From: Leptospira bourretii | GTDB lineage: Bacteria > Spirochaetota > Leptospiria > Leptospirales > Leptospiraceae | DNA length: 64,000 nt | Direction of reading: 5' to 3' | Assembly: GCF_004770145.1 (NCBI RefSeq) | Contig: NZ_RQFW01000016.1 | Coordinates: 281,543 to 345,542, forward strand | Part shown: positions 28,811 through 38,890 of the stretch, one piece after another | Numbering within the stretch: position 1 is the stretch's first letter | Layout of the letters: every line of letters starts with the position of its first letter | Translations under genes and position numbers: made by a program | The notes under the pieces: model-generated | The model's database searches: none | The model's input: the letters and a program-made list of their open reading frames with translations, nothing else | What the model was told of the DNA's origin: nothing

Positions 28811-30985
28811 TCATTTCAGATATTTATTATAGCCAAATTCTAATTCTCGAATGATAAACTGGATGTAATCCATTTGGTCTCGGTCTGATTTATAAATGCT
28901 TGCTTCTTTTCGATAGTATTCTGCAAGTTGGGTTCGAAATAAAATGGTGCGAAAGTCCGCTTTGGAAAGGATGAGTTCCTTCGGCCTATTTTTTAATTGG
29001 ATGGCTTCGGGGATTTTCATCACTACAGAGATTTGTAAGATGGCATGTTCAATCTCTGCTACAATTTTATTGGAATCTTTTTTTTGATCAACGGCAGGAA
29101 GTTGGTTTTTGATATCTTCTACACAGTCTTCTATATGATTGCGTAAGCGTTTGAAATCATAAACTTTTTCGGCAATGCTATTAAATTTTTTAGGATAAAT
29201 AAACCCTTCCGCAATTTTGGCGATACTCTGTGATCGATTCTCTTTGGGAGAGGTTGGAAAAGATTGTTTTTCTGGGATTTGTTTCTTTTTCCCGTCACTT
29301 CTGTAGAGATAACCTAACGTAAGTCCCACAAGGAAACTGAGGATAAAGCCACTCACAATGTATTCCAAAGAACCAATGATAAGTGAGATAACAGTGATTA
29401 AAGAGGCTAATGTTAAAAAACTAAAAACTCCAATGGGCACATGGAATTTTTCTTGGAGCGCTGAAAAAGAGATCCGAGGTTCACTGGAAATAATTTGGTT
29501 TGTGTCTTTTTCTTCTTCGAATTCATTTTCTGGGATTTCTTCTTTGTCGATATTTTCATCGGACCTGTTCTTTAAGATCATGCGGATTTGGTCGAGAATG
29601 GGAAGTTCGTTTCTATAATTCGAATCTGTTTTTGCCAGTGTTAAGGTATTTGTTTCTACTTTAGAAAGTTTTTTTTGGTCCAGGGCAAAAAGAACATGAA
29701 AGGTATCCTCTTTCATTTCCAAACAACCATAAGTTTCGGATAGTGAGGAAACTATCTTAGAAATGGCATCTGCAATTTCCTTTTCAGTTTTTAGGCCTAA
29801 AGGTTTTACTTCCGCTTTCAAATCTATTTTTGTAAGGGTGAGGGTATTTGTTGTATTGTCTTCGATTTTAGTTCCCAAATGTTTGATGAGAGTTATGACT
29901 GCTTCTTCGGCATCTTCTTTTTTTTGTTCTCTCAGTCGTTTCGAAAGTTTGTCCAAAATGATTAGGCTTTCTCGGATAGAAAAACTGACCCGTTTCCCTT
30001 CGTCGTTTGTGATTTTATCAAAAGGAAATTCTTCTAGAAGCGCAGTTATTTGAGGGACAAGGTTACTTCCTATTTTGAGGAGTTCTTCTGTCCTGTTTGG
30101 AATTCCAATTTCTAGTTGGGTGAGTTTTTCTAAAAAACCAATATATTTGTTTTCATTGGCAATTCGTTTGAGATAAGGAAAGGAAAAATTTTTAAGCCCA
30201 TCCAGTTGGACGGCGAGATGGCGCACATATTCTGGGTTATGTGAACCATTGGGCAAAATCAAATGATATCCAGGAATGATCTCCACCAGTTTTGCTGTTT
30301 CTTTTCCTCTTGTGATCACGTCTTGTATAAAATCTTTCATAGGAATGTATCCAAAAGACTCCATTGTTTTACGGATCATAATTTCGAGTTCTGTTTCATA
30401 ACTGAGTTTGGTAGGAAAAAAATAAGTATTTCCTTTTTGGTCCGTTCGAACGAGGGATGCACCTGGATTTTCTTCTTCTAAAATAAACTCTCGGTTAACT
30501 CTGTTTTTGAAAAGTAGATCGATCAAATCAATGCTGTATTTGAAGCAGGCACGACGAAAAGGAACAATGTCCGTCTTTTCTTTGTTTTGTGGTGCAATCA
30601 TACTGATTCGCATGGTGAGTTTTTGGTCCACTTGCAAGAAAAATGGATAAAAATAAACCACTGGTTCTTTGTTATGCTCTGTAAGACCGGCAAGTTCCTT
30701 AAAGGCTTCCGCAATGGCAACTTGTGATTTTTGGGCTTCTGTGAGTTGCACTTGTTTCGAAAGTAATTCAGGGATGGAGTCAACAGTCAAAAGAAGGGAA
30801 GGAGTGATCTCAGCACTTCCATGCATTTCTAGTCTTCTATGGCGCACTCGGAGTTCTTCCAATATGGCCTGCGACGTTATGGAGTAACTGGCGATATTCT
30901 TAGGCAATTGGATAAAGAAAGAAGGATCTGTTGTTTCGCCTGTGAGTGGAGTTTCTGAATCTGAGGGATTTGAAAATGGTTCCAA
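28811..30985 (-). CDS. Large hypothetical protein with central membrane segments
   Basis: About 724 residues from a TTG at 30985, chosen because AGAAGG lies 6 bases upstream; a TTG at 31012 is also in frame but has no such site. The first 480 residues are soluble and helical with charged stretches. Two hydrophobic segments (FLTLASLITVISLIIGSLEYIVSGF and FLVGLTLGYLY, about residues 520-565) follow, then a soluble C-terminal 160 residues. No family recognised. It lies just upstream of the LRR lipoprotein (13 bp), so probably the same transcript. Confidence 0.72.
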   Translation of the reverse strand: MEPFSNPSDSETPLTGETTDPSFFIQLPKNIASYSITSQAILEELRVRHRRLEMHGSAEITPSLLLTVDSIPELLSKQVQLTEAQKSQVAIAEAFKELAGLTEHNKEPVVYFYPFFLQVDQKLTMRISMIAPQNKEKTDIVPFRRACFKYSIDLIDLLFKNRVNREFILEEENPGASLVRTDQKGNTYFFPTKLSYETELEIMIRKTMESFGYIPMKDFIQDVITRGKETAKLVEIIPGYHLILPNGSHNPEYVRHLAVQLDGLKNFSFPYLKRIANENKYIGFLEKLTQLEIGIPNRTEELLKIGSNLVPQITALLEEFPFDKITNDEGKRVSFSIRESLIILDKLSKRLREQKKEDAEEAVITLIKHLGTKIEDNTTNTLTLTKIDLKAEVKPLGLKTEKEIADAISKIVSSLSETYGCLEMKEDTFHVLFALDQKKLSKVETNTLTLAKTDSNYRNELPILDQIRMILKNRSDENIDKEEIPENEFEEEKDTNQIISSEPRISFSALQEKFHVPIGVFSFLTLASLITVISLIIGSLEYIVSGFILSFLVGLTLGYLYRSDGKKKQIPEKQSFPTSPKENRSQSIAKIAEGFIYPKKFNSIAEKVYDFKRLRNHIEDCVEDIKNQLPAVDQKKDSNKIVAEIEHAILQISVVMKIPEAIQLKNRPKELILSKADFRTILFRTQLAEYYRKEASIYKSDRDQMDYIQFIIRELEFGYNKYLK

Positions 30986-31163
30986 AATATACCTTCTGCG
31001 AACAAGTATCAAAATCTATTTTCCCCAAAGCAAGAGAGAAAGTTCTCCTGACTATGATTATTAGTAAGTTTCCGTAGATTGTGTGAAGAAAGATGGATTC
31101 TTTGACTGAATTCATTTAATTATTAATAATCCGATTGATAATGAATCTGTTATTTTCGTATAT

Positions 31164-32711
31164 ATGCTTATGGATATTCGATTGGCTGAGGTTCTATCAG
31201 AACGCCAAAAAAAAGTAGATACATTTTTTATTTGGGCCATTTTAGCCCACACTCCTCTTGTATTTTTTCTTTCCTTAGGTTATGGTGCCACAACTATTGT
31301 CAGCCTTTCTGCAGTAGTTATTTCCTTAGTTTCCTTTCTATTTTATAAGATCGCTCGTGGTTCTTTTTTCTTACGAGCTTGGAATGGGGCAACACTTATG
31401 ATGTTTAGTGCTCTTATGATCCAGGCTCAGTTTGGCCGGATCGAGATGCACTTCCACGTATTCAGTGCTCTTGCCATTCTCTTTGTTTATGAAGATTGGA
31501 GAGTTTTGTTTGTTGCCGCTGCCACCATCGCCGTACACCACTTAGTGGGAAACTATGTCCAAGAATTTGGTACCGTGATTTGGGGAACCAAGGTGATGGT
31601 TTATAGTTACGGAACAGGACTTGAAATCGTTCTGACCCATGCTTTGTTTGTTGTATTTGAAACAGGGATCTTAATTTATTTTTCCATTCGTTCCGTTTCG
31701 GAACTAAAGAAACAAATCGAAACACAGACCAATTTAGAAACTGTGATTGCCGGTGTTACCTCCGCTGTGAATGAGGTTTCTTCTGGGACAAAAACTTTTA
31801 TTGAAAATTCCAACTACCTTTCCCAGAAGGTTAAGGAATTTCAAACTTCTTTTCAAACTCAATCCTCTTCTATCGAGGCCATTTCTGCGGCCACTGAAGA
31901 AACAGCAGCTTCCAGCCAATTGATTTTAGAAGGATCCAACCGCCAAATTGGTGAAGTCAAAACGGTCGAAGAGTTGAACCGAAATTTATTTAGTTTGAGT
32001 GAAGGATTTGTCACCTCCCTCGAAGTGATGCGTTCCAAAATCCAAGAGTCCGCTGATAGTGTGAAAAAAACAGAAACAGAATTCACTGGTCTTTACCAAT
32101 CAATGGAAGTAGCTGTAGATGATTCAGAAAAAATGGAAGAAATTTTAGAATTAATTTCTGATATTGCTGAAAAAGTCAACTTACTATCGTTAAATGCGTC
32201 TATTGAAGCGGCACGTGCGGGTGATGCAGGTCGTGGATTTGCTGTGGTTGCATCTGAAATTTCAAAACTAGCAGATTCAACAGCAGAAGCTACAAAGAAT
32301 ATTTCTGCCATCTCAGGAAAAATCAAATCGGCCATCCAAGTTAGTTTCAAACAATCCAACCAAATCAACCAAACGGTTCAAAGTTTTGTGAAATCCATTC
32401 TTTCTTCGGAAGAAGGGATGCGAGAACTCACAGTCAAAATTACAGGAACTCTTTCTGCTTTTGAAAAACAAGAACAAGCCTTACTCACGTTAGATCATAT
32501 TGCTCAAGAGATGCAAGTTTCCAGTAAGGAACAATCCACAAGTATGGATGATATTTCCAATTCCATCCTTGACCTAAATGTCAAAACACAAACAAATTTA
32601 GGAACTTGTGCCAATATGATTGGGCTGATTGATAAAGGCAATGTGATCTTCAATGGATTGAAAGAATCCGTAGATTCCTTAGCTGCCATCATTGACGATG
32701 ACAAATCATAA
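31164..32711 (+). CDS. Methyl-accepting chemotaxis protein with integral-membrane sensor
   Basis: 515 residues. The N-terminal 190 residues hold about six membrane helices without a periplasmic loop domain, containing [22 protein letters not shown] and [13 protein letters not shown] with conserved His residues. A cytoplasmic coiled coil and the MCP signalling tip follow ([21 protein letters not shown], then [15 protein letters not shown]). It should feed CheA/CheW from a membrane-embedded signal. The start is ATG at 31164 or 31170. The last codons overlap the SCO-like gene. Confidence 0.92.
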   Translation: MLMDIRLAEVLSERQKKVDTFFIWAILAHTPLVFFLSLGYGATTIVSLSAVVISLVSFLFYKIARGSFFLRAWNGATLMMFSALMIQAQFGRIEMHFHVFSALAILFVYEDWRVLFVAAATIAVHHLVGNYVQEFGTVIWGTKVMVYSYGTGLEIVLTHALFVVFETGILIYFSIRSVSELKKQIETQTNLETVIAGVTSAVNEVSSGTKTFIENSNYLSQKVKEFQTSFQTQSSSIEAISAATEETAASSQLILEGSNRQIGEVKTVEELNRNLFSLSEGFVTSLEVMRSKIQESADSVKKTETEFTGLYQSMEVAVDDSEKMEEILELISDIAEKVNLLSLNASIEAARAGDAGRGFAVVASEISKLADSTAEATKNISAISGKIKSAIQVSFKQSNQINQTVQSFVKSILSSEEGMRELTVKITGTLSAFEKQEQALLTLDHIAQEMQVSSKEQSTSMDDISNSILDLNVKTQTNLGTCANMIGLIDKGNVIFNGLKESVDSLAAIIDDDKS

Positions 32712-33261
32712 TCGATTTTTGGTTAGGTTCGGGCTTTTTGGTTTTGGACTTTTGTTTCTTTTGGTGATGAGTTTTGTCATCACTTCCTTTGGTGGGAAGT
32801 TTCGGTTTGTTGATTGTCCTTTCTGTTTAGAAAAATTTTCAAAAGAACCAAAAGACACGTGGGTTTGGATTTATCCGGGCCTTGTGGGCTGTGGGAAAAA
32901 ATGTCCCTTGGCCTTGGAAGCCCTTCGTAGTTTCAAAGAAAGATTTCCAGAAATCCAATCTTCCTTTTATTTTTTAGTCACTGATCCAGGTGAATCAGAA
33001 GAGGCGATAAACTCCTATTTGGCCTATTACCAAAAAAGTATAGAAATCAAATCACTAAAACCAGATTCAGAGGTTGAGATTGGTTTTTATCGAAAGTTAG
33101 GTGCTTATATGCCAATCCATCCTTCCTTAAAACAAAGAGATGAACATGGGACTCAGTTTTTTTTAGTCCCGCCCAATCGCAAAATCATGTATTTAATTCC
33201 GAAATTGGGAGAAAAAGAATGGTTAGAAATTCAAAAAGAAATAAAGTCTAATGTCCATTAA
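32698..33261 (+). CDS. SCO1/SenC-like membrane-anchored thioredoxin-fold protein
   Basis: About 187 residues from the ATG at 32698 (a TTG at 32692 is also in frame). One N-terminal membrane anchor (about residues 8-30) is followed by a thioredoxin-like fold. A copper-type Cys-x3-Cys (GCGKKCPLA) and a downstream conserved His (MPIHPS) are typical of SCO proteins, which help assemble cytochrome oxidase Cu-A. A second Cys pair (VDCPFC) precedes it. It overlaps the chemoreceptor end by 14 bp. Confidence 0.75.
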   Translation: MTNHNRFLVRFGLFGFGLLFLLVMSFVITSFGGKFRFVDCPFCLEKFSKEPKDTWVWIYPGLVGCGKKCPLALEALRSFKERFPEIQSSFYFLVTDPGESEEAINSYLAYYQKSIEIKSLKPDSEVEIGFYRKLGAYMPIHPSLKQRDEHGTQFFLVPPNRKIMYLIPKLGEKEWLEIQKEIKSNVH

Positions 33262-33267
33262 CAAATT

Positions 33268-34029
33268 TTAGTGGATCATGTGGTAAACTTCTTTCATTTC
33301 CTCTCTCAGGAGTTTCATTTTGTTTGGAACATCAGGATGGGAAATATCAGCAGGATTCAGTAAATAATTCTCAGGACCAAGTTCTCGGATCATCATTTTT
33401 GTTTGCCAAGTATTGTCTTGTGGCATATTGATATCAGAAAGAAAAGTATAGTTTCTTTTGATTTCTGGTTTGATAAAATCCAAAATTGAATTGAAGTGGT
33501 GGTCGTTGTAAATTTTTCTTCCGTCCGCCAAACGAGTGTATCCGCGAACTACGTAATCAATGTAAACCACATCACATTCAAAGGCTTCAAATAAAAAATT
33601 AATGGAGTCTAGTGGGATGATCTCACCACAAGTAGAAATATCAATGTCCACTCGGAAGGAACAAATTCCATCTGTATCGGCTGCATCTGGATAGGTATGT
33701 ACAGTGATATGTGATTTGTCTAAGTGCATACTGACCTGTGCCGTAGGGATTGGATTGCCACCACCTTTGACATCACTCATAAGAACCATAGCAGAAGCAC
33801 CTACAGGATCGTAGTCTTGTGCTGAGACCGAAAGGATATTGGCATCAATTCGTTTGACAATCTCTTTTGAGATTTCTGTAATTTTGCTAGCATTGTATTT
33901 GTCGTGGATATAACTTACGTATCTACCTTTTTGTTCGTCATCCAAAGTGATGCAAAAATCGTAGAGGTTAAAACTCAAAACTTTTGTCAGATTGTTGAAA
34001 CCGGAAAGTTTGATTTTTTCTTTATCCAT
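33268..34029 (-). CDS. speD: S-adenosylmethionine decarboxylase proenzyme
   Basis: A 253-residue enzyme of the long, proteobacterial-type SpeD group. The self-processing serine is Ser106 in LDKSHITVHTYP, giving the pyruvoyl group. STCGEIIPLDSINFL and VVYIDYVVRGYTR are family landmarks. It makes decarboxylated SAM for spermidine synthesis; no speE is nearby. It converges with the SCO-like gene (6 bp apart) and diverges from the GH13 gene at 34111. Confidence 0.94.
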   Translation of the reverse strand: MDKEKIKLSGFNNLTKVLSFNLYDFCITLDDEQKGRYVSYIHDKYNASKITEISKEIVKRIDANILSVSAQDYDPVGASAMVLMSDVKGGGNPIPTAQVSMHLDKSHITVHTYPDAADTDGICSFRVDIDISTCGEIIPLDSINFLFEAFECDVVYIDYVVRGYTRLADGRKIYNDHHFNSILDFIKPEIKRNYTFLSDINMPQDNTWQTKMMIRELGPENYLLNPADISHPDVPNKMKLLREEMKEVYHMIH

Positions 34030-34110
34030 TGCTACCTGCTTGTATAAAGAACAGAAATTCGGTATTTAGGTAAGAGGCAACTGAAATAACGAGAAAGTTT
34101 TAGAAAAGTC

Positions 34111-35742
34111 ATGGAAAACAAAATGGAATGGTGGAAACAAACTTCAATTTATCAAATTTACCCTTGGTCCTTTCAGGATTCCAATGGTGATGGAATCGGC
34201 GATTTACAAGGGATTCTTGGGCGTTTGGACCAAATTCGTGATTTGGGTGTGGAGACCATTTGGTTTTCCCCTTTCTACAGAAGCCCGGGCGAAGACTTTG
34301 GATACGATATTTCCGACTACACCGCCATTGACCCTCGATTTGGGACAATGGAAGACTGCGACAAACTCATTAAAGAAATCCACAAGCGGAAGATGCGAGT
34401 GGTTTTAGATATGGTGATGAACCATACTTCAGACAAACACCCTTGGTTTTTAGAATCCAAATCTTCGAAAGAAAATCCCAAAAGGGATTTTTATATTTGG
34501 AGGAAGGGGAATGGGAAAAAGCCAAACAATTGGATTTCTATGGTGGGAACATCTGGTTGGAACTACGACAAAACCACGGATGAGTATTTTTATAGTAACT
34601 TTTTATCTTTTCAGCCGGATCTCAATTACCGAAACCCAAATGTAAAAAAAGCTATGTTTGGGGTTTTGGACTTTTGGTTAAAAAAAGGAGTCGATGGGTT
34701 TCGATTGGATATCTTTAACTCCATTTATAAAGATGAAAGTTTTCGAGACAATCCTTCTAGTTTGCGATACTTCCCCACACCAGATAACCATGATGAGGCG
34801 TTTTTTCAGAAAAAAACTTACAATCTCAACTTACCCGAATCGTTTCAATTCGCAAAGGAAGTTCGAAAACATATATCCAAATACAAACAAAAACCATTTC
34901 TCATTGGAGAGGTGAGTGGGTCGGATCAAGTTTTAAAATCCTTTTTGGGAGAAAAAGCTGATGGGCTCAATTTGGTATTTCAATTTGAGTTAATTCATTT
35001 TGATTATCATGCCAAATTTTTTAAAGACCTCTTGGAGAAAAACGAAAAAGAGTTTCAGGCACCGTTCACTCCTACTTATGTTTTGGGTAATCACGACCAA
35101 AGACGATATATTGATAGGTTAGGTGGTGATATTCGTAAGGCAAAAGTTCTTTCAGCCTTTCAGTTTTTAGCAAGAGGGGTTCCCATTGTGTATTATGGAG
35201 AAGAAATTGGAAGAAAAGAAGGAAGGATTTCCAATTTCCTCGGAAAAGATCCCATTGCCAAAATGAATCGCTTTGTTCCTTTGTTTTTGTCTAATCTTCT
35301 AGGGATTTATATCAACAGAGACAATTGTCGTCTGCCTATGTTATGGGACACAGTTGAAAATGCGGGATTTTCAAAAGGTAATCCTTGGTTGCCTATTGGC
35401 AAAGTGAAAGATACCGATACCGTAAGCGACCAAAGAAAAAAAGAGGATTCTCTCTGGAACCATTACAAGTCGCTATTTCAGTTACGAAAGGGATCAGCTG
35501 TATTAAAAGAGGGGGCTGTCAGAACGAAAGATACGAACAAGAGTGATCTATTGTGTTTTGAGAGGGTTCTTGGTGCAAAGGGAATCACTGTGTATTTAAA
35601 CTTTGGTGAGAAGGAAAGTTTGGAGCCTATCATCAAAGGATCCAAGGTATTGTACAAGTTTGGTGGTGCAGCGGTTGTCGGGGATGTATTTCAGTTGCCT
35701 CCTCATTCGGGCCTTGTTTTAGAAACCAAACTAAAGAAGTAG
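34111..35742 (+). CDS. GH13 alpha-glucosidase/oligo-glucosidase
   Basis: 543 residues, an alpha-amylase-family glycosidase. The four classic regions are present: VVLDMVMNHTS (I), GFRLDIFN with the nucleophile Asp (II), LIGEVSG with the acid/base Glu (III) and YVLGNHDQRR (IV). The opening SIYQIYPWSFQDSNGDGIGDL is typical of the oligo-1,6-glucosidase/trehalose-hydrolase branch. No signal peptide, so it acts on cytoplasmic oligosaccharides. Its 3' end overlaps the convergent STAS gene by 12 bp. Confidence 0.92.
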   Translation: MENKMEWWKQTSIYQIYPWSFQDSNGDGIGDLQGILGRLDQIRDLGVETIWFSPFYRSPGEDFGYDISDYTAIDPRFGTMEDCDKLIKEIHKRKMRVVLDMVMNHTSDKHPWFLESKSSKENPKRDFYIWRKGNGKKPNNWISMVGTSGWNYDKTTDEYFYSNFLSFQPDLNYRNPNVKKAMFGVLDFWLKKGVDGFRLDIFNSIYKDESFRDNPSSLRYFPTPDNHDEAFFQKKTYNLNLPESFQFAKEVRKHISKYKQKPFLIGEVSGSDQVLKSFLGEKADGLNLVFQFELIHFDYHAKFFKDLLEKNEKEFQAPFTPTYVLGNHDQRRYIDRLGGDIRKAKVLSAFQFLARGVPIVYYGEEIGRKEGRISNFLGKDPIAKMNRFVPLFLSNLLGIYINRDNCRLPMLWDTVENAGFSKGNPWLPIGKVKDTDTVSDQRKKEDSLWNHYKSLFQLRKGSAVLKEGAVRTKDTNKSDLLCFERVLGAKGITVYLNFGEKESLEPIIKGSKVLYKFGGAAVVGDVFQLPPHSGLVLETKLKK

Positions 35743-36024
35743 GTGGGCATTAAGATTTAGAATTTTTAAAATCTTTTGAATCTGCGGGTTGACGTTGATG
35801 AGTAAAAGTCTTACACCTTGTTTTCCGTAGATCATCTTTTTGTATAAAAGAAGTCCAAGAACAGAAGAAGAAACCTCCTCTACATTGGAAAAATCTAAGT
35901 AGAGAGAGGTGACTCCTTTTTCTAAGATACTTGCCATGTCTTCTTCTAAACTTGCGGCCGAGTATACATCCAGGCGATTGGACTCAATTCGATAACAATT
36001 TTCCTCTACCGTTTTTGTGACCAT
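35731..36024 (-). CDS. STAS-domain anti-sigma-factor antagonist-like protein
   Basis: 97 residues from the ATG at 36024, with GAGGGA just upstream (a GTG at 36036 would lie before it). A single STAS domain: VTSLYLDFSNVEEVSSSVLGLLLYKKM contains the Ser region normally phosphorylated. Likely acts in partner switching; no cognate kinase is adjacent. Converges with the GH13 gene. Confidence 0.85.
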   Translation of the reverse strand: MVTKTVEENCYRIESNRLDVYSAASLEEDMASILEKGVTSLYLDFSNVEEVSSSVLGLLLYKKMIYGKQGVRLLLINVNPQIQKILKILNLNAHLLL

Positions 36025-36143
36025 GTTTTCCCTCACAAAACAATGGACGGTAAAACTAAAAAATACCTGAGAGTTTGGAAAAGAAAAACGATTCGAAATA
36101 TTTTTTATAGCTCTACTTTTTTCAAATTTCCCCTAAAGTTTGA

Positions 36144-36902
36144 TTACGGATGGATATGTGAATTTCTTCTTTTGGAACGGAACTGAAAAGAGTGGGAAGA
36201 CCTCCACTGATTCCATTTAATCGAAATTAGGTCCCAAATAAAATAAAAGATCACACCCGAATCCAGTTTTGATTGTCCCCAAGTGCGAAGGCCAAAGGTA
36301 TACCCAACCTCTGCGATTTTTTCCGTACGGACTGAACCCAAGATTTCAAATAGAATTTTATAACCTCTGGGATGAAGTTTCTCTTTGGTTTCTAAATAAA
36401 TTGACTTTCGAATTCCAAAAAATCCACTCATGGGATCAGAAATCGGAACAGGGAACAACCACTCAGAGATTTTGGTTGCAAACTGACTTGCTAACTTTCT
36501 TAGAATGGGAAAATTTCCATAACCACCATCGGCACTGCGTCGTGTCGCAACAACAATGTCGTTTTCGTTTAGCAACCGAATCACATCTGGAATTTTGGTA
36601 TAGTCGTGTTGGAAGTCCGCATCCACAACCACCAAATTATCACCTTCAGCTTTTTCATACCCGTACGTTACGGCAGAACTCAGTCCTCTTTCGGTAGTGC
36701 GAACAAAGGGTTTGATTCGTTTGTCGTATTCTGCAAGGACTTTGGCGACTTCAAATGTTCCATCAGGGGAGTTATCATCCACAATGACAATTTCAAACTC
36801 TAAAGATTCTTTTTCTAAAATTTTGGAGATGGTTTCAGCACAGTTTTTAATATTACCGGCTTCGTTATAAGTTGGGAGTATAATACTTGTTTTATTTTGC
36901 AT
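36144..36902 (-). CDS. GT2 glycosyltransferase (polyprenyl-phosphate sugar synthase-like)
   Basis: 252 residues. The GT2 fold is plain: TSIILPTYNEAGNI at the N-terminus, VDDNSPDGT, then VVDADFQHD for the DxD metal site. SDPMSGFFGIRKS and the RGYKILFEIL segment are typical of dolichol/undecaprenyl-phosphate mannose or glucose synthases. A weak hydrophobic stretch near residue 215 may contact the membrane. Its neighbour is a PMT/ArnT-like enzyme that would use such a lipid-linked sugar, so the three minus-strand genes here probably form a glycosylation unit. Confidence 0.88.
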   Translation of the reverse strand: MQNKTSIILPTYNEAGNIKNCAETISKILEKESLEFEIVIVDDNSPDGTFEVAKVLAEYDKRIKPFVRTTERGLSSAVTYGYEKAEGDNLVVVDADFQHDYTKIPDVIRLLNENDIVVATRRSADGGYGNFPILRKLASQFATKISEWLFPVPISDPMSGFFGIRKSIYLETKEKLHPRGYKILFEILGSVRTEKIAEVGYTFGLRTWGQSKLDSGVIFYFIWDLISIKWNQWRSSHSFQFRSKRRNSHIHP

Positions 36903-36928
36903 GACTGGTCATTTAACTTCTTTTGTTT

Positions 36929-37243
36929 TTAAAAAAGCCCCTTTGTTTGATTTTTGATACATAACTCACCACTTTCACAAGAGGTCGCGATTGCTTTGGA
37001 ACATTCGCCAAACAATTGGAATTGTTTGGTGCAAAGAATTTCGCAGGCAAATTGGTACATCTTAGGATCTTGTAATTGTTTTTGGTCGTCCTTTAAACAA
37101 TGACTTGCCCTTTCACAAAGTAATTTGCATTCCGATGATTGTTCTAATTTTGCCTTCTGTCCAAATTTAGGAGCGTTGTCTTTGGAAATATCCCAAAGAG
37201 AAACGATTGCTAAAAGGAAAAGAAGGAATCCGTATTTTTTCAT
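36929..37243 (-). CDS. Small exported Cys-rich protein
   Basis: 104 residues from the ATG at 37243, preceded by GGAGGAAAATCT. An N-terminal hydrophobic signal or anchor (YGFLLFLLAIVSLW) is followed by eight cysteines in an irregular pattern (ECKLLCERASHC, FACEILC, GEC, SCESGELC), suggesting disulfide bonds outside the cytoplasm. No family recognised. Its start overlaps the stop of the PMT-like gene by 4 bp (ATGA), so translation is coupled. Confidence 0.72.
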   Translation of the reverse strand: MKKYGFLLFLLAIVSLWDISKDNAPKFGQKAKLEQSSECKLLCERASHCLKDDQKQLQDPKMYQFACEILCTKQFQLFGECSKAIATSCESGELCIKNQTKGLF

Positions 37244-38847
37244 AGATTTTCCTCCTTTTTCCAAACGCTCACTTCCGATTGGAAAGAACGTTTATCCATT
37301 TTTAATAAGGCTTTTATTGTTTGATTAGAATCTATGTTCAAATGTTGTTTCCATTGGAACCAAGAAGAATCCTTTTTCCATTCTTCGCCGAAACTTGTTT
37401 CTTGAAATGCTACCATAACAGTGCTTGAAGCACAGGTCTCACGGTAAGTGAGCGGCAATGCAAAATATACTTTTGAACTTTTCAGTTTGTTTTGTACGTC
37501 CATAGCAGTCCAAGGGTTTTCTGCGATAACACAGATCTCTTTTCCTTCCAACCCAACGAGTTGTTTCGTGATATCTGGATCTGCCATTGGCCGAATGAGA
37601 AAAAACATTGTGATTGGAACAAGTAGAAGTTGAGGAATTAAAATTCCATAAAAACGTAACTTTTGATTTTGGAAGGCAAAGATCGCACTAACAGAAATAA
37701 TAATTCCTAAAATTGAGACTAAAAATAACAAAGGAAGTCTTAAGATGATGGCAACCGCAACAAACAGAAAGTAAATGAAAGGAATTGAAAATTGATTTAG
37801 TTTAGAAAGTATCAATGTATTCCAATTTGTCTTTTTAATTGCAGGTAATAAAAACAATAAAGTTACAAATGGAGTTACATAATAAGGATCTTTACGGTTG
37901 GGTAATAAATGAAAGATTGTAACAAGTAACAAAAATACAATCACTACCATGGACCAAACTTTGTTTTTTTCATTTGTTGGCTTTGAAATAGTCAGCCAAG
38001 TGATATGCAGAAGTGGAATGGTAAACGGGATTGTATAAAGAAGCCAACCTCCCCATATTCTAAGCCCAGATTGATTTGCTGCATAAAATTTTCCCATGTT
38101 CTCTGTAATAAAAAAGAATCTTAATAATTCTTTTCCTGAAGTTGTAAATAAATACAAATAGGAAATCCAAAGTAAGGGAATGATGAAGGAAAGTGAAAAC
38201 AAAAGAAGAGTTTGTTTTTCATCGATGATTGGTTTGAAAGATATATGAAATTGGCCCTTTCTGATTCGAATCATTTTTACATAGAGGTAACTGATTAAAA
38301 ATAAAACGATATAGATATGAAGGATCGGCCCTTTGAGCAGATATCCAAAGCCAATCAAAAAACTTCCTAAGACTAGATAAACTTGATTCTTTGTTTTTTT
38401 TGATTGGTAAAAAAGAAATATGTAGAGAAGGGTGAAAAACACCATCGCACCTTCCATCATCAGAAGACCAAAGAATTTTAATGAAAGGAAAGATAATGCA
38501 AGGGTCAACGTAGCAAGTTTTGTTTCTTTTTGCGATTTACTAAAGGAAAGATAAAGCTTATAAAACAAACCTAAAGTTCCGAGTCCTAATATAAAAGAAA
38601 CAAATCGTTCTGCAAAATAACCGATTCCAAAGATTTTATCAAAGAACATTCCCATCCAGAAGAGAAGTGGTGGTTTGTAAGGATTTGGGAGTCCAGATAA
38701 AACAGGTAGGGTATAACTTCCCGCTTCCAAACTTTCTCGAATGGAACGAATGTGCATGATTTCGTCACCCTGTGGGAAGGTGGCATCGGGAATACCGAGG
38801 GTCATTGCAAATAAAGTAGAAAGAAATATGAAAAGTACGAAATACAT
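37240..38847 (-). CDS. PMT/ArnT-type integral membrane glycosyltransferase
   Basis: About 535 residues from the ATG at 38847, preceded by AAGGGG (a GTG at 38853 is too close to it). About 11-12 membrane helices with an early extracytoplasmic acidic motif (FPQGDEIMHI, the GT-C catalytic Asp/Glu) and NPYKPPLLFWMG, both typical of ArnT and PMT families. These move a sugar from polyprenyl phosphate to lipid A or protein. A TetR-type palindrome lies just upstream. It overlaps the Cys-rich gene and is close to the GT2 gene. Confidence 0.85.
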   Translation of the reverse strand: MYFVLFIFLSTLFAMTLGIPDATFPQGDEIMHIRSIRESLEAGSYTLPVLSGLPNPYKPPLLFWMGMFFDKIFGIGYFAERFVSFILGLGTLGLFYKLYLSFSKSQKETKLATLTLALSFLSLKFFGLLMMEGAMVFFTLLYIFLFYQSKKTKNQVYLVLGSFLIGFGYLLKGPILHIYIVLFLISYLYVKMIRIRKGQFHISFKPIIDEKQTLLLFSLSFIIPLLWISYLYLFTTSGKELLRFFFITENMGKFYAANQSGLRIWGGWLLYTIPFTIPLLHITWLTISKPTNEKNKVWSMVVIVFLLLVTIFHLLPNRKDPYYVTPFVTLLFLLPAIKKTNWNTLILSKLNQFSIPFIYFLFVAVAIILRLPLLFLVSILGIIISVSAIFAFQNQKLRFYGILIPQLLLVPITMFFLIRPMADPDITKQLVGLEGKEICVIAENPWTAMDVQNKLKSSKVYFALPLTYRETCASSTVMVAFQETSFGEEWKKDSSWFQWKQHLNIDSNQTIKALLKMDKRSFQSEVSVWKKEENL

Positions 38848-38876
38848 TTTCACCCCTTTTATCCATAAACGAAGAT

Positions 38877-38890
38877 ACTGACCAGTCAGT
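38877..38890. promoter_or_regulatory. TetR-type operator palindrome upstream of the PMT-like gene
   Basis: A perfect inverted repeat, ACTGAC-CA-GTCAGT, lies 30 bp upstream of the PMT-like start, inside the expected promoter. The base pattern is like operators of many TetR-family repressors. No tetR gene lies in the window. Confidence 0.55.
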
